Positions 7,579-17,323 of a stretch of DNA of 64,000 nt are shown one piece after another. Source of the DNA: Propionibacterium sp. oral taxon 192 str. F0372 (lineage in GTDB: Bacteria > Actinomycetota > Actinomycetes > Propionibacteriales > Propionibacteriaceae). The notes beneath the pieces were generated by a model, which did no database searches, was not told the DNA's origin, and saw nothing but the letters and a program-made list of their open reading frames with translations. The translations under genes and the position numbers were made by a program. The DNA lies in contig NZ_KE340297.1 in NCBI RefSeq assembly GCF_000413315.1, forward strand, positions 1,314,599 to 1,378,598, given 5' to 3'. Position 1 is the first letter of the stretch, and each line of letters begins with the position of its first letter.

Positions 7579-9665
7579 GCCGAGGCCCGGATCCGACTCC
7601 CGGCTGGAGTCGGCCAAACCCCGCTGAGGAGCAGCGACCACGGCGGGCGCAGCCGTCTGGGGAGACGGTTCCCCCGGCGAGCCCTGGTCCGCCGCAGGTG
7701 CAGCCCCCCGTCCGGTATGCCGCCCCTGACACCCCCGCAACGCCTCCCTCCCAGGAAAGTCCTCGCGCCCAACAGCCTCGCAGAGCGGTCCCCACCGACG
7801 ACGACCTGGGTTCCGAGGACTTCAACGCCACCCGCATGATGGCAGCCATCTGGGATGTGCCGCTGACCGGATACGAAGCTCCGCTGTTCGGCCTCACTAC
7901 CCCCGATGGGCAGTACATTCCGCCGTGGCGGATCAACCCGGATGGCACCCCGCAACTGATCACCGCCCCAGCGCTCACCACCTCCCAAGCCGCGGTCACC
8001 GACGAGGTCGACGAGATCGACGAGGCTGACCGACGCAACCTCGGCCGGAATTCGGCGCTCATGGCTGCGGGTACCTTGGTGTCGCGGGTGCTGGGCATGG
8101 TGAATGGTTCCCTGCAGACCGCGGTGCTAGGTACCTTGGTGGTCGGGGACGCCTTCAAGGCGGCGAATACCTTCCCGAACTTCATCCTGGTGCTGTTGTC
8201 CGGCGGCATTCTCAACGCGGTGCTCATCCCGCAGATCACCAAGGCGATGAAGCGCCCCGATGGGGGACAGGACTTCGTCAACCGGCTGGTTACCGCCACC
8301 TTGGTTCTGATTCTCGGAGTCGCAGTGCTGGCCACTGCCGGCGGTGGCTGGTTGATGTCGGCTTTCACCTCGCTTCGCGGCCCCGGTCTGGAGTTGGCCA
8401 TAGCCTTCGCCTATCTTTGCTTACCACAGGTGCTTTTCTATGGCATCTTCGCCGTGCTCGGGAATATCTTGCAGGCCCGGGGCTCCTTCGCGGCCTACGG
8501 CTGGGCGCCGGTGATGAATAACGTCGTGGCAATCGCCGGCGAGGTCACCTTCTTGGTGTTGTGGGGCCAGCAGGAGCAGGTGGAGGCATGGACTCCGCAG
8601 ATGGTCTGGGTGCTGGCCGGTTCGGCCACCTTGGGCATCGTCGTCCAGGCACTCATCCTCATCCCCGCGCTGTACCGGACTGGGTTCCGCTACCGTCCCC
8701 GCTGGGGGCTGCGCGGGCACGGCTTTGGGGCCCTGGGCCGCTACGCAGCACTCACCTTCACCGCACTAGTCATTGCTCAGGCGGGCGGCCTGTACACCCT
8801 CAAAGTGGCCACTCATCTGCGCGAGATCGCCCCGCCCGACGGCCCGGAGATAGCCACCTATCTGTCGTATCAGAATGCCCTGTCGCTGTTTCAGATGCCC
8901 TATTCCTTGGTGGCAGTCTCCCTGCTGACTGCCCTGTTCCCGCAGCTGGCGCGAGCCTGGCAGCGCCGCGACGACGCCGAGGTCGGGTTGCAAGACATGC
9001 GCGATCTGTTGCGTCGTGGTCTCACCCTCCCAGCCCTGGGTATCATCCCGCTGTCGGCGATGTTCATGGCCCTGTCCACCCCCGCGGTGCGGGTCGTTTA
9101 CCCATCGATCTCACCCGAACAGGGCCATCAGACCGGTCGGCTGTTGTTCGTCATGTGCGCATCAATGATGGGTTACACCATCGTCACCTTGCAACAGCAG
9201 TACTGCTTCGCCACCGAGCAGGGCGGAACGAATTTGTGGATGCAGTGCCTGGTCACCGGCATCCAGGTGCTATTTGCCTTCGGCGCCTACCTGGTTCCCC
9301 TGGAGCATGGCATGACCGTCGTTGTGGCGGGCATGTTCGTCGGTAACTGGGGGTTGGCGCTGGTCTTCTTGCTCTATGCCCGTCGCCAGATCGGCGACTA
9401 CGGGTTGGGTGAGGTGATTCGGCTCTACGTGCGTCTCGGTCTGGCCTCGGCCATCGCCGGGGCTGCCGCCTGGGGCGCCGCCCGGTGGGTCAGTTCCCAG
9501 GGCACCCTGGTGACCGCGACCACTGGCTGGGCATGGCAGGTGGGCGGTGGGGTTGCCGGCGGGGTGGTGTTCCTCGTCGTGCTATTCATCCTGGTGAAGG
9601 TGCTGCATATCACCGAGATGGGCGGATTGTTGACGCCCATCACCCGCAGGCTGCGTCGCCGCTGA
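7575..9665 (+). CDS. murJ: Lipid II flippase MurJ (MviN) with long N-terminal extension
   Basis: 696 residues. The MurJ core begins near residue 150 with '[18 protein letters not shown]' and runs through about 14 membrane segments; it flips lipid II for peptidoglycan synthesis. The first ~150 residues are Pro/Gln/Arg-rich and look disordered, ending in an acidic stretch ([13 protein letters not shown]). The TTG start at 7575 overlaps the lysC stop (TTGA), suggesting coupled expression of the diaminopimelate supply and wall assembly. Because the start codon is weak, a later start inside the extension cannot be excluded. The cytoplasmic pseudokinase domain of mycobacterial MviN is absent. Confidence 0.9.
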   Translation: MSRGPDPTPGWSRPNPAEEQRPRRAQPSGETVPPASPGPPQVQPPVRYAAPDTPATPPSQESPRAQQPRRAVPTDDDLGSEDFNATRMMAAIWDVPLTGYEAPLFGLTTPDGQYIPPWRINPDGTPQLITAPALTTSQAAVTDEVDEIDEADRRNLGRNSALMAAGTLVSRVLGMVNGSLQTAVLGTLVVGDAFKAANTFPNFILVLLSGGILNAVLIPQITKAMKRPDGGQDFVNRLVTATLVLILGVAVLATAGGGWLMSAFTSLRGPGLELAIAFAYLCLPQVLFYGIFAVLGNILQARGSFAAYGWAPVMNNVVAIAGEVTFLVLWGQQEQVEAWTPQMVWVLAGSATLGIVVQALILIPALYRTGFRYRPRWGLRGHGFGALGRYAALTFTALVIAQAGGLYTLKVATHLREIAPPDGPEIATYLSYQNALSLFQMPYSLVAVSLLTALFPQLARAWQRRDDAEVGLQDMRDLLRRGLTLPALGIIPLSAMFMALSTPAVRVVYPSISPEQGHQTGRLLFVMCASMMGYTIVTLQQQYCFATEQGGTNLWMQCLVTGIQVLFAFGAYLVPLEHGMTVVVAGMFVGNWGLALVFLLYARRQIGDYGLGEVIRLYVRLGLASAIAGAAAWGAARWVSSQGTLVTATTGWAWQVGGGVAGGVVFLVVLFILVKVLHITEMGGLLTPITRRLRRR

Positions 9666-9715
9666 CCGGTCCGCGGTTCACCGGTTGATCCGGAGACACG
9701 GTTGGGTGTCGCCGC

Positions 9716-10744
9716 TCAGGTGGCTTGGCCGTCGTCCCCAGAGATCAGCGCGTCGACGCGGGCCGTTGCCTGGTCCCAGTCGAGATGGGCGTGAGTGGCC
9801 CAGGTGAGCCCGATCAGCCGCTGCCGGGTGATGGCCAGATCGCACAGCTGACCGTTCTGGGCCAGGGCCAGATCCTGGATACACTCGTACTCGTCGAGGA
9901 TTTCATCGGCCGGACGTAGCCGCGCAGTATCCACGCCCACCTGTTCGCCTTCGGCCAGCGCCAAACGCATCACTTCGGCAGCATCGGCTGCCTGGGCGGG
10001 CCAGCCGGGCATGGAGCGCGACACCGTCCACAGCAGTTCCTGGGCGGCCTCAATGACTGGCTGCACGGTGCGGGCGAGTGCAGAGTCGTTGGTCTCGAAG
10101 AGTTCCCGGTGCGAGGGGGCCAGGGATGCGAAGGCACGTGGGAAGGTAGCCTCCATCGCCTTCTGGTTGATCGGTGATCCAGCGATCACCGAGGCAGCGT
10201 AGTCGGAGGCCATCACTAAGGAGATAATGCCCAAGGCGACGTCGATCGCCGATCGGAACTCCAATTCATCGGCCGAACGGATCGGAGGCAGGAAATTGGG
10301 CACCTGGAGCTGCACATTGGACTCCAGCCAGGAACGCACCTCGTCGCGTCGGCTGCGGGCTCGTGAGGTGATCGGCACCCAACCGGTGGGGGTACCGTGT
10401 GGGCCGGACAGCAGCGGTCGTCCGTCCCCGTCAAGCAGGGCGCCATCCACCAGCAGGATCGAATTGGAAGCCTCCGAGAAGCGTCGCAGGTTGTCGAGGT
10501 GCTTCGGGTCGTGGGCATCGAGCTCGAACTGGTAGAGGCGTCTGGTGTCGTTGATGTGATTAATCAGCAGGCGACGTGAGGGGTCACTGGCGCGGGAGTT
10601 CGACATGGCCCAGCGTTCCAGGGCACTCAGATGGGCGTCGAGTTCGGCATCCGTGGCGCCGACCTCCCAGCGGGAGCGCTCATTCACCACGGGGAAATCA
10701 TGCGAGACACGAGCCCGCACGGTCGAGTAGGCGCTGATCAGCAT
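9716..10744 (-). CDS. DUF4272 domain-containing protein
   Basis: 342 residues, soluble, with no signal peptide. The N-terminus MLISAYSTVRARVSHDFP, the middle 'RSRRDEVRSWLESN...PNFLPPIRS' with helical 'EVA.RALALF'-like repeats, and the C-terminal 'RQRLIGLTWATHAHLDWDQA' match the architecture I recall for actinobacterial DUF4272 proteins. The function is unknown. It is convergent with murJ (50 bases apart) and transcribed alone. Confidence 0.7.
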   Translation of the reverse strand: MLISAYSTVRARVSHDFPVVNERSRWEVGATDAELDAHLSALERWAMSNSRASDPSRRLLINHINDTRRLYQFELDAHDPKHLDNLRRFSEASNSILLVDGALLDGDGRPLLSGPHGTPTGWVPITSRARSRRDEVRSWLESNVQLQVPNFLPPIRSADELEFRSAIDVALGIISLVMASDYAASVIAGSPINQKAMEATFPRAFASLAPSHRELFETNDSALARTVQPVIEAAQELLWTVSRSMPGWPAQAADAAEVMRLALAEGEQVGVDTARLRPADEILDEYECIQDLALAQNGQLCDLAITRQRLIGLTWATHAHLDWDQATARVDALISGDDGQAT

Positions 10745-11129
10745 GGGCCCACCTTAGCGCTTGTCCGGATCGTGGAGGGTCTCAAGCGCTAGCACCTTCG
10801 ACTGGCACTCGGGCGCCGTGTACCGCATAGGCGACGAAGGTGGCGACGGTCGACCGGATCGGGAGCCAGCTGTCAGCGATTTCAGTGTCTCGCCCAACGG
10901 CGATGTCAGCGCGGTAGCCATGCACTCACGCTCCCGACTGGCACGGGGCATTCAGCCTTAGTCTGCCATTCCAATATATGCCGTGATATTTTGTGCACAA
11001 TCAATCCCACGGGTGATAACCAGTTTCCCATCCGATTAGCCGACTCCGAGATGAACGCTGGAGAACACTTCCCTGCTGTTTATGTCATCACAGTTAACTC
11101 GCATCTCGTGTGCTTTTTGGAGAGACCTC
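10745..11129. other. Intergenic stretch with no recognised gene
   Basis: This segment upstream of the P450 remnant has short open frames on both strands but no ribosome site, start and conserved motif occurring together. It grows AT-richer after ~10960. It probably holds the promoter of the leftward DUF4272 gene at its left end and otherwise decayed sequence. Confidence 0.5.
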
Positions 11130-11400
11130 TCGCGACGGCATATCGTCATGACTCAGGTAGCTGCAGAACCTGCGTGTATCCGTGGTCACCGGATCTTCAA
11201 GGGCGCTGGCGTCTACCCATCGACCGCAGCCACGAATCATGACCTCTTCAATCCGGAACGTTCCAATATCACTCGACATGTCACGTTCGGCTATGGCCGT
11301 CATTTCTGTCTAGGCTCGGATCTCGCACATCTGAACTGTGCGAGGTCTTTACCGATCTTTCGTCGAGGAGTGCCTTCGCTCGCTCTTGCTGTTCGATATC
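11130..11400 (+). pseudogene. Cytochrome P450 C-terminal remnant
   Basis: A plus-strand frame reads through a typical P450 C-terminus: 'AAEPACIRGHRIFKGAGV' (the beta-strand before the meander), 'AATNHDLFNPER', then the heme-binding loop FGYGRHFCLGSDLAHLN with the cysteine ligand (FxxGxHxCxG), and 'LPIFRRGVPSLALAV'. The N-terminal ~300 residues, including the I-helix and ExxR, are missing and no start is credible. The 3' end overlaps the tail of the opposite winged-helix gene by ~50 bases. It is a relic of a lost oxidative pathway. Confidence 0.75.
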
Positions 11401-12476
11401 TCGAGTCGGCTGTTCTCTTCGGGGGCGAGGAAGGCGAGAAGCGCCCGCGCCTCGGCCTCCAGAAGCTCCATCTGACTGGTGGGACAAGCGGTGAAGAGTT
11501 CGATCGAAAGCCGAGAGGGTCGCTTGTGACCGGACGGGCGTGCGTATGTCCATCGCCCAGCCACCATCCCGTCAATCAGAACCATAGATTCGGATGATGC
11601 GAGTTTGCGGTAATCCGCCGAGACGATCCTGCTGCGGTCGGCGTAACCCTGCAGTGCATTGTCGAAGCGTGCCATCAGAAGTGGTCGAATGACGGTATCG
11701 GGATCCGCGATCACTCCATCCTGTACGTCCACTAGATCTCGCCCATGGTGATCCCTGCGATGAGTCAAGGAAGGCCCCAGCGCTCGTAATACCTCGCGAA
11801 CGCCAGCGATGCCGCTCCAAGTCCGGATATCGGCTGGCGTGGCGGGGCCAAAAGCGTGGAGGTAGCGGAGCACGAGTTGCTCTTTGGCGCCCTCAACTGC
11901 GATGGGGGTACCGACCCAATCGCGAGCCAGCATGATCGGCGTCAGCACGTTGGCGCCCCACAGTCCATCTGGCGGTGGGTGTACAACTGCTAGGAGATGC
12001 TGCGCAGTTCGCGCCAACATGGTCCCGTCGGCGTCCGGCCATCGCTCTCGCAATGCTCGGGACAACCGGGGTCTTGTCCATAGGGAGCCGTCGCTCAATA
12101 ACTGCGCGGCGTAGTCCCGGATCTCCAGCGGGTCAGCCCCGGCGAGGCGTCGAACGAACGACCGCTGTTGCTGCTCAAGTATGGGTACAAAGAGGGGCTG
12201 AAAACGCAAATAGTCGGCGGAGGTCACGATGTGCTGTGTACCGCGCATCATCATGGCTCGGACTGCGTGCCGTTCCACGAGAAGGTCCTCCAGTTGATCA
12301 GGTGTGAAGCTGGAGATCCGATTCCACAACGCCACGTATGGAGGCGCCGACTCTTGCGCTTGGAGCCCCACGAGGGACGAAAGTACGTCTGCAGGGCTGT
12401 TTCCGGAGCGTGCCACCAGTCCCTGACGCATGAGCAGAGTGCGGTTGAGAGTCTGATTGTCGATACCAGAAGCCAT
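11349..12476 (-). CDS. Winged-helix DNA-binding domain protein (HTH_42 family)
   Basis: 375 residues. The start MASGIDNQTLNRTLLMRQGL is followed by 'VLSSLVGLQAQESAPPYVALWNRI', the hallmark of the HTH_42 family (distantly related to YcaQ/AlkX glycosylase-like proteins), then 'AMMMRGTQHIVTSADYL' and 'VLIDGMVAGRWTY'. Relatives are linked to DNA-lesion handling, but the actinobacterial subgroup is uncharacterised. The last ~35 residues run over the opposite P450 remnant and may be an extension acquired by rearrangement. The gene stands alone, flanked by two decayed metabolic genes. Confidence 0.75.
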   Translation of the reverse strand: MASGIDNQTLNRTLLMRQGLVARSGNSPADVLSSLVGLQAQESAPPYVALWNRISSFTPDQLEDLLVERHAVRAMMMRGTQHIVTSADYLRFQPLFVPILEQQQRSFVRRLAGADPLEIRDYAAQLLSDGSLWTRPRLSRALRERWPDADGTMLARTAQHLLAVVHPPPDGLWGANVLTPIMLARDWVGTPIAVEGAKEQLVLRYLHAFGPATPADIRTWSGIAGVREVLRALGPSLTHRRDHHGRDLVDVQDGVIADPDTVIRPLLMARFDNALQGYADRSRIVSADYRKLASSESMVLIDGMVAGRWTYARPSGHKRPSRLSIELFTACPTSQMELLEAEARALLAFLAPEENSRLEISNSKSERRHSSTKDR

Positions 12477-12586
12477 AGAAACTCCAATTCGGCTATGGAC
12501 AGTGATAACCGCCGCTCAAGTGGCGCTCAAGCGAATTTTCTCACACTCTATCTTGTAGCTGGGTGATCTTTCAACGAGAGATTAAC

Positions 12587-12847
12587 GTGAAAACTTGGAG
12601 GCAAATAATCGAGACCGATGCGCGGGAACTAATGGAGAAGGCCCGTCAGCAGGCTGAGCTAGCCGACTCCGACGGAGCCCTTGCCCCCGAGGTCGTTAGG
12701 GCCTTATGTGCGAGCGGTTTGGCGGACGTCTTCGCGCACTACCGCGATCGCCACCGGCTTACCTTCCGTGAATTGATGAACTTGATCGTGGAGCTAGATG
12801 AGGTGCGCGTCAACGAGTTGGCTCGCGGCAGTTTACTCCCACAATAG
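12587..12847 (+). pseudogene. Acyl-CoA dehydrogenase / flavin monooxygenase-like N-terminal remnant
   Basis: About 86 residues from GTG 12587 (an in-frame ATG at 12563 exists). 'LAPEVVRALCASGLADVFAHYRDRH' and 'TFRELMNLIVELDEVRVNELARGS' resemble the N-terminal helical domain of acyl-CoA-dehydrogenase-fold monooxygenases ('LP.EVV.AL...GLF....P...GG......L.VVEELAR'), then a stop ends the frame. The GG-containing loop is altered and the flavin-binding domains are gone. Most likely a dead fragment; a short expressed protein is less likely. Confidence 0.45.
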
Positions 12848-13180
12848 CTGCCTATGCCGTTAGCTGCCCGCTGAGGGTCAGGCGGTGATCTGGGCGTGAA
12901 TGCCCAACTCTTGATTTTCTGGGCTGATGCCGATGGGTACACTTCGCCGCGTAGATGGAAGAATGAACATGCCGACCTTGCATGTGCTGGCTGTTATTGG
13001 GGAAACATCAGTCATCGTGCCTGCACCACTAGGGAATGCCACCACAAAACAATCGAACACTCAATCAAGGATCAAGCTGCGTAAGCGGAACGTACCCACG
13101 ATTTACGGAAAAGCCCACTCACCGGCTGGATGCCACACCTCACCCACCAAGCACGCTCCTTGACCAACAGGGGCCACATA
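12848..13180. other. Intergenic stretch, no gene recognised
   Basis: Between the dehydrogenase-like remnant and ccdA. Short frames exist on both strands, none with a credible start or family motif. Base composition is lower in GC than the flanking genes, consistent with continued decay of the same accessory patch. Confidence 0.5.
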
Positions 13181-13993
13181 TCAGTCGTCGGTTGCCCGGT
13201 TGGCGCACCAGATGCCGACACCGGCGCAGACCACCACGCCGATTGCCACGACGAGGTCCGGGATACGCGAACTGACTTCCAGGGTACGGGCCTCCACCTC
13301 GAACTGGGTGCCAGTGGCCAGCCAACCGCCCAGGCTTGCTGCTTCGCGGTTGACAAGTAGGAATATGCCCAACCCGAGGGTCAGGAATCCTGAGATGAGC
13401 GACATCCAGGAATTGCGCCAGGTGAAATGGCCCAGGCGGACCTCGACGGTGCGCGGCGCCAACCAAGCAATGCCCCGTCGCCCGAGCCTGCCCCAGATGA
13501 TGGCCAATACCACCAGCGGGATGCACATGCCTGCGGCATACAGCCCCATGAGCACCACCCCGTAAGCAGGGGAACCGAGAGAGGCAACAAGCAGCACCGA
13601 TCCGAGGATTGGTCCGGCGCACACCCCGGCCACCACGTAGACGGTACCCAACAAGAAGACGGACAGCCGTGAACTGCCTTGCGTGATGCGGGCACCGATG
13701 CCGGGCAGTTCAATGCCACTCACCATGAGCGCCCCGGTGGCGACGATCAACCACGCGACGACTCCGATCAGCGCAGCCCGGTTGGCTATCAGCGACCCCA
13801 GCGTGCCCGCAAGCATCCCCATCGGCACCAAGGTGACCAGCAGGCCGAGGTAGAACCACAGGGTGCGCCCCAAAATCTCGCGGACGGTTCCGAATGCGTG
13901 AGCGAAAAAGGCCGGAAGCAGCATCACCGAGCATGGGGAGAACAGGGACAACATGCCCCCGAGCAGAGAACCAGCGAAACCGATGTCGATCAT
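13181..13993 (-). CDS. ccdA: CcdA/DsbD-like transmembrane thiol transporter
   Basis: 270 residues with six to seven membrane helices. Two conserved cysteine sites mark the CcdA/DsbD family: 'LFSPCSVMLLPAFFAHAFG' (Cys ~21) and 'VVAGVCAGPILGSVLLVAS'. The protein passes reducing power from cytoplasmic thioredoxin across the membrane. It starts directly after the stop of the DsbA-like gene (TAG then ATG, no gap), so the two are one unit. No cytochrome c maturation genes are nearby, so the partner is probably the DsbA-like protein rather than an apocytochrome system. Confidence 0.85.
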   Translation of the reverse strand: MIDIGFAGSLLGGMLSLFSPCSVMLLPAFFAHAFGTVREILGRTLWFYLGLLVTLVPMGMLAGTLGSLIANRAALIGVVAWLIVATGALMVSGIELPGIGARITQGSSRLSVFLLGTVYVVAGVCAGPILGSVLLVASLGSPAYGVVLMGLYAAGMCIPLVVLAIIWGRLGRRGIAWLAPRTVEVRLGHFTWRNSWMSLISGFLTLGLGIFLLVNREAASLGGWLATGTQFEVEARTLEVSSRIPDLVVAIGVVVCAGVGIWCANRATDD

Positions 13994-14761
13994 CTAGCGC
14001 GGAACACCGGCTTGCTTGAGTTCCAGATCGATGACCTTCGAGAAATTCTCGAAGGGTTGGGCCCCGATTACCGCGGTGTCGTTCACCCAAAAGGCTGGTA
14101 CCCCGCTGAACCCCATCTGCTGGGCCAGGGTGAAATCAGCCTTGATCAATTCGAGTGTTGCCTGGTCGCTCAGCGCTGCGGTGAAAGTGTCGATGTCGGG
14201 AACCCCTGCTTGTCCGGCGAAGGCGATGAGCCGGTCGGTGGTTAGATCGGGGTGCCCACCTTCGACGACACCATTGGCCGCGACGACGTCCATGTATTCC
14301 CAGAACTTGCCCTGGGCACCTGCGGCTCGCCCGGCCATGGCAGTGGCTGCGGACTGCTGCCCAAAGACCGGCATGTCGCGGTATTCCAGGCGCACCAAGC
14401 CTTTGTCGATGTACTCGGAACGGATCTGCGGCAGGATCGTTTGCTCGAAATGAGAGCAGAAGGGGCAGCGGTAGTCGGCGAACTCGACGATGACCACCGG
14501 TGCATCCACCCTGCCCAGAGCCATCACGTCATTGGGGTCACGACGAGCCAGGCCCGCCGGCGCAGTGGGATTCTCCCTGGTGGGCGTGGTGGAGGGCTGT
14601 TGGGATTGGTGGGTAGTGGCCTCTTGCGTGGCGGGGGCGGGTCGGTTCATGTCGACGGTCTGCTGCGCCGCCAAACCGATGAGCAGCGTTGCACCCGCGC
14701 CGAACGCGACTCCGGTCGCAAATGCCTTGTTGCGAACCGACTTCATGCTGGGTTCGGTCAT
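13994..14761 (-). CDS. Membrane-anchored DsbA-family thiol:disulfide oxidoreductase
   Basis: 255 residues. The ATG at 14761 follows GGGAGGACG and is preferred over the upstream in-frame ATG. One N-terminal membrane helix (~12-32) is followed by a Pro/Thr/Gln-rich linker and a thioredoxin fold with active site YRCPFCSHFE (CPFC, ~99-102). The cis-Pro loop is 'GFSGVPAFWVND' and the helical insert is of DsbA/DsbG type. It acts outside the membrane in disulfide formation or isomerisation. The following ccdA suggests that it is kept reduced or recycled. Confidence 0.9.
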   Translation of the reverse strand: MTEPSMKSVRNKAFATGVAFGAGATLLIGLAAQQTVDMNRPAPATQEATTHQSQQPSTTPTRENPTAPAGLARRDPNDVMALGRVDAPVVIVEFADYRCPFCSHFEQTILPQIRSEYIDKGLVRLEYRDMPVFGQQSAATAMAGRAAGAQGKFWEYMDVVAANGVVEGGHPDLTTDRLIAFAGQAGVPDIDTFTAALSDQATLELIKADFTLAQQMGFSGVPAFWVNDTAVIGAQPFENFSKVIDLELKQAGVPR

Positions 14762-14912
14762 CGTCCTCCCTCCGTGCCCATGCCCGGCCATTATTGCAGG
14801 AGCTGGGCGTTGGTTCGTCGTTCCGGTGTCGGCGCGTGGCGGAGCCCGGCGATGGGCGATGATTGGTTGTAGACCGGGGATTCCCGGAGGACATCGGTGA
14901 GGAGTTCGTGTG

Positions 14913-15827
14913 ATGAACGAGCCGAGGATCTGGTCGTTGGCCAGCGTGATGATCGATCAGACGATCGAGGTTCCCCATTACCCGGGCAGGGGCAGCGCGG
15001 TTCTCGCCACCACCTGCCGCTACGAGGTGGGCGGGGGATTCAATCTGGCCTCCGCGGTAGCCCGCCAGGGGGCGGCCTGCAATTACGGCGGTACCTACGG
15101 GGTGGGGCGCAACTCCGAACTCGCCTTGCGCGCAATGGCTGCAGAGGGGATCGAGGTCGTGCTGGCACCAGATGAACGAGGCGACGGCGGGGTCTGTTTG
15201 ATCATCGTCGATCCCGATGGGGAGCGGACTTTCATCCCGGTGGCCGGTGTTGAATCACAACGGCGCCTCGACCAACTCACTGCCCTGCCGATCGTCGACG
15301 AGGACTGGGTTTCGATCTCTGGTTACGATCTTAACTTCCCGGTGAGCGGGGAGTCGATCCACCAGTGGTTGCAGGGCGATCCCGCGGGGCGTCTGTTTCT
15401 TGATCCCGGCCCGGTGGTCGCCGACATCCCCGCAGAACGCATGCGGACGGTCCTTGACCGGATCGAGGTGCTCAGCTGCAACCAACGCGAAGCTCAACTG
15501 CTCTGCGGATGCGACGATACCGGTGCCAATCTGGTGGCCCGGGTGCGCGCCGAGGTTGAGATGAACCCCGATGCCATGGTCATCGTGCGTGAGGGACCGC
15601 GTGGCTGCGTCGCCACCGGGGGAGAGCTGGGCAAGCGCATCGTGTCTGTGGCGGCACCCCAGGTACGGGCAGTCGACACCGTTGGTGCCGGAGACACTCA
15701 CTGTGGGGTTTTCCTGGCCCGCATGGTCCAAGGCGCCGACGTCGAGGAGGCCTTGGGTGAGGCCAATGCTGCGGCTGCCGATTCGGTAACCCGGCGTGGC
15801 CCAGCCACCGCGCCACGCCGGGGGTGA
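14913..15827 (+). CDS. PfkB-family carbohydrate kinase
   Basis: 304 residues with the ribokinase fold: N-terminal 'VGGGFNLASAVARQGAACNYGG' (sugar-binding GGN-like segment; here GGF) and the C-terminal PfkB signature DTVGAGDTHCGVFLARMVQG with catalytic Asp. Phosphorylates a sugar or nucleoside; the substrate is not predictable. GAGGAG at 14899 fits the ATG at 14913 (GTG at 14910 is also possible). It stands alone, divergent from the dsbA-ccdA pair. Confidence 0.85.
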   Translation: MNEPRIWSLASVMIDQTIEVPHYPGRGSAVLATTCRYEVGGGFNLASAVARQGAACNYGGTYGVGRNSELALRAMAAEGIEVVLAPDERGDGGVCLIIVDPDGERTFIPVAGVESQRRLDQLTALPIVDEDWVSISGYDLNFPVSGESIHQWLQGDPAGRLFLDPGPVVADIPAERMRTVLDRIEVLSCNQREAQLLCGCDDTGANLVARVRAEVEMNPDAMVIVREGPRGCVATGGELGKRIVSVAAPQVRAVDTVGAGDTHCGVFLARMVQGADVEEALGEANAAAADSVTRRGPATAPRRG

Positions 15828-15953
15828 TGCGCATGGCCCTCGTACGCCTTGCCCCCGACCGACGGCTGGTGCTTGAAGGAGCTACGCAGCCCAGGTGCGA
15901 GTCATTTCCCGGAAAGGAGCGCATCTGGGGAAAGGAGCAGATGAGTCGGTCGG

Positions 15954-16658
15954 TCAGCGCTCGATTGGTTTGCTGGGTTGCGCAGGCTGGTTGAGCTGAG
16001 CGGCTGCGCTTGCGTAGAAGTCGAGCAGTTCGGTGGTGGGCACCGGGTTCTTGGCGGTCTGCGAGAGATCTCGGCCCTCTGCGGCGAAGGGCGGCGGATA
16101 GGACGCCAGAGACATGCCCAATGGGAGATCGACGATGTCGGCTTGCCATCCTTCCCAGCGCAGCACTTGGAAAGCCTCGTTCAGGCCGCCGCTGACGGCC
16201 GCTTGGACGAAGGCCAAGTACCCACCGCCCAAGCCTTCCCATTCCAAGGAGTCGGGGGCGAAATAGCAGACGTCGCCGGGGTTGATGCCTAGGGCGCCGC
16301 CGTCGATGGCGAACTGCCCGCCCAGCACGTCGAAGCCGATCACCAGATGCCCCGGCGGGGTGGATTCGGGAGTGGGTGCGCCCATGGCATTGGCATCGGC
16401 GATGCTCGGCAGGTCGGGTGCGTAACCAGAGCCCAGCAGGCGGAACCAGCCGTGGTCGGCGAGGATGGCGCCGGTGTTGAGCGCGATGGCACCCAGCATT
16501 GAGCGGGTGGTGACCTGCAGCCGCAGCAGGGTGTCGAAGGCTTGGCTGGGCTCCGGTTCGAGGACTTGATTCGCTGAGTTCTTCGTGAGCAGGGAACTGA
16601 ACTCGTCCCAGGTCGTGGAATTCTCGATAACCAGTTCATCCAGTGTGCGGATCTGCAT
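15954..16658 (-). CDS. DUF2625 family protein
   Basis: 234 residues from ATG 16658. Conserved features of DUF2625 are visible: 'MQIRTLDELVIENSTTWDEF', 'ALNTGAILADHGWFRLLGSG', 'HLVIGFDVLGGQFAIDGGALG', 'GDVCYFAPDSLEWEGLGGGY' and 'FYASAAAQLNQP'. A soluble, probably SUKH/immunity-like fold has been suggested for such proteins, but no function is established. In-frame codons up to 16718 lack a ribosome site. Divergent from the PEBP gene. Confidence 0.75.
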   Translation of the reverse strand: MQIRTLDELVIENSTTWDEFSSLLTKNSANQVLEPEPSQAFDTLLRLQVTTRSMLGAIALNTGAILADHGWFRLLGSGYAPDLPSIADANAMGAPTPESTPPGHLVIGFDVLGGQFAIDGGALGINPGDVCYFAPDSLEWEGLGGGYLAFVQAAVSGGLNEAFQVLRWEGWQADIVDLPLGMSLASYPPPFAAEGRDLSQTAKNPVPTTELLDFYASAAAQLNQPAQPSKPIER

Positions 16659-16731
16659 GCCACCAGTGTGACAGGCCGTGGATTCCGGGTGGGGTCTGTT
16701 GGGCGGGGTGTGTGGCATCTAAGCTTTTGGC

Positions 16732-17187
16732 ATGAAGATCACGAGCCCCGATTTCCCCGAGAACGGTAAGATTCCGGTTGCCTACGCGCGCACCGGCGAT
16801 GATCGCCGTCCCTGGTTCGGCATCAGCGGTGTGCCTGCCGCTGCGGTGAGCCTAGCGATCATCTGCCACGACCCCGATGCTCCGATGGATGGCGGTTTCT
16901 ATCATTGGACGGTGTGGAACCTGCCCCCCACGACGACAGACATTCCCGGAGAGTCGCTGCCTACCGGCGCCGTGGAGGGCATGACCGATTGGAAGGAGAC
17001 CGGCTACGGCGGTCCGCTGCCCCCATCGGGAACCCACCGATACAATTTCCAGCTCTTCGCCTTGGATTCGATGATCGATGCGCCGACGTCGACCACTGCG
17101 CCGGAGCTGGAAAAACTCATCGAGCCCCATGTCATCGACCGGGCTGTGGTGACCGGCCTGTTCTCTGCGGAGGACAACCTATCCTGA
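16732..17187 (+). CDS. YbhB/YbcL family PEBP (Raf kinase inhibitor-like) protein
   Basis: 151 residues, the usual length. PEBP ligand-site motifs are present: 'LAIICHDPDAPMDGGFYHWTVWNLPP' (DPDAP and HW core), 'GYGGPLPPSGTHRYNFQLFALD' (GPxPPxGxHRY) and the C-terminal helix 'VVTGLFSAED'. The prokaryotic role is not established; the fold binds phosphate-bearing or small anionic ligands. Monocistronic. Confidence 0.9.
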   Translation: MKITSPDFPENGKIPVAYARTGDDRRPWFGISGVPAAAVSLAIICHDPDAPMDGGFYHWTVWNLPPTTTDIPGESLPTGAVEGMTDWKETGYGGPLPPSGTHRYNFQLFALDSMIDAPTSTTAPELEKLIEPHVIDRAVVTGLFSAEDNLS

Positions 17188-17323
17188 AGGTGCCGCGAAT
17201 GGGCGTATGCGTACGTTGAGTCCGGCGACTTCTGGCTCCTGGCCGGAGGCATGCTGGCCGATGTGCGCTTGCCGATCCGTCGCCGGATGCTGCGTTGGCT
17301 GCCCCGGAGGTCCACGATCTCGG

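Noticed and set aside
15828-15953. Short frame after the PfkB kinase gene (MALVRLAPDRRL...)
   Set aside because: It runs into the opposite DUF2625 gene, has no convincing ribosome site and no known match.
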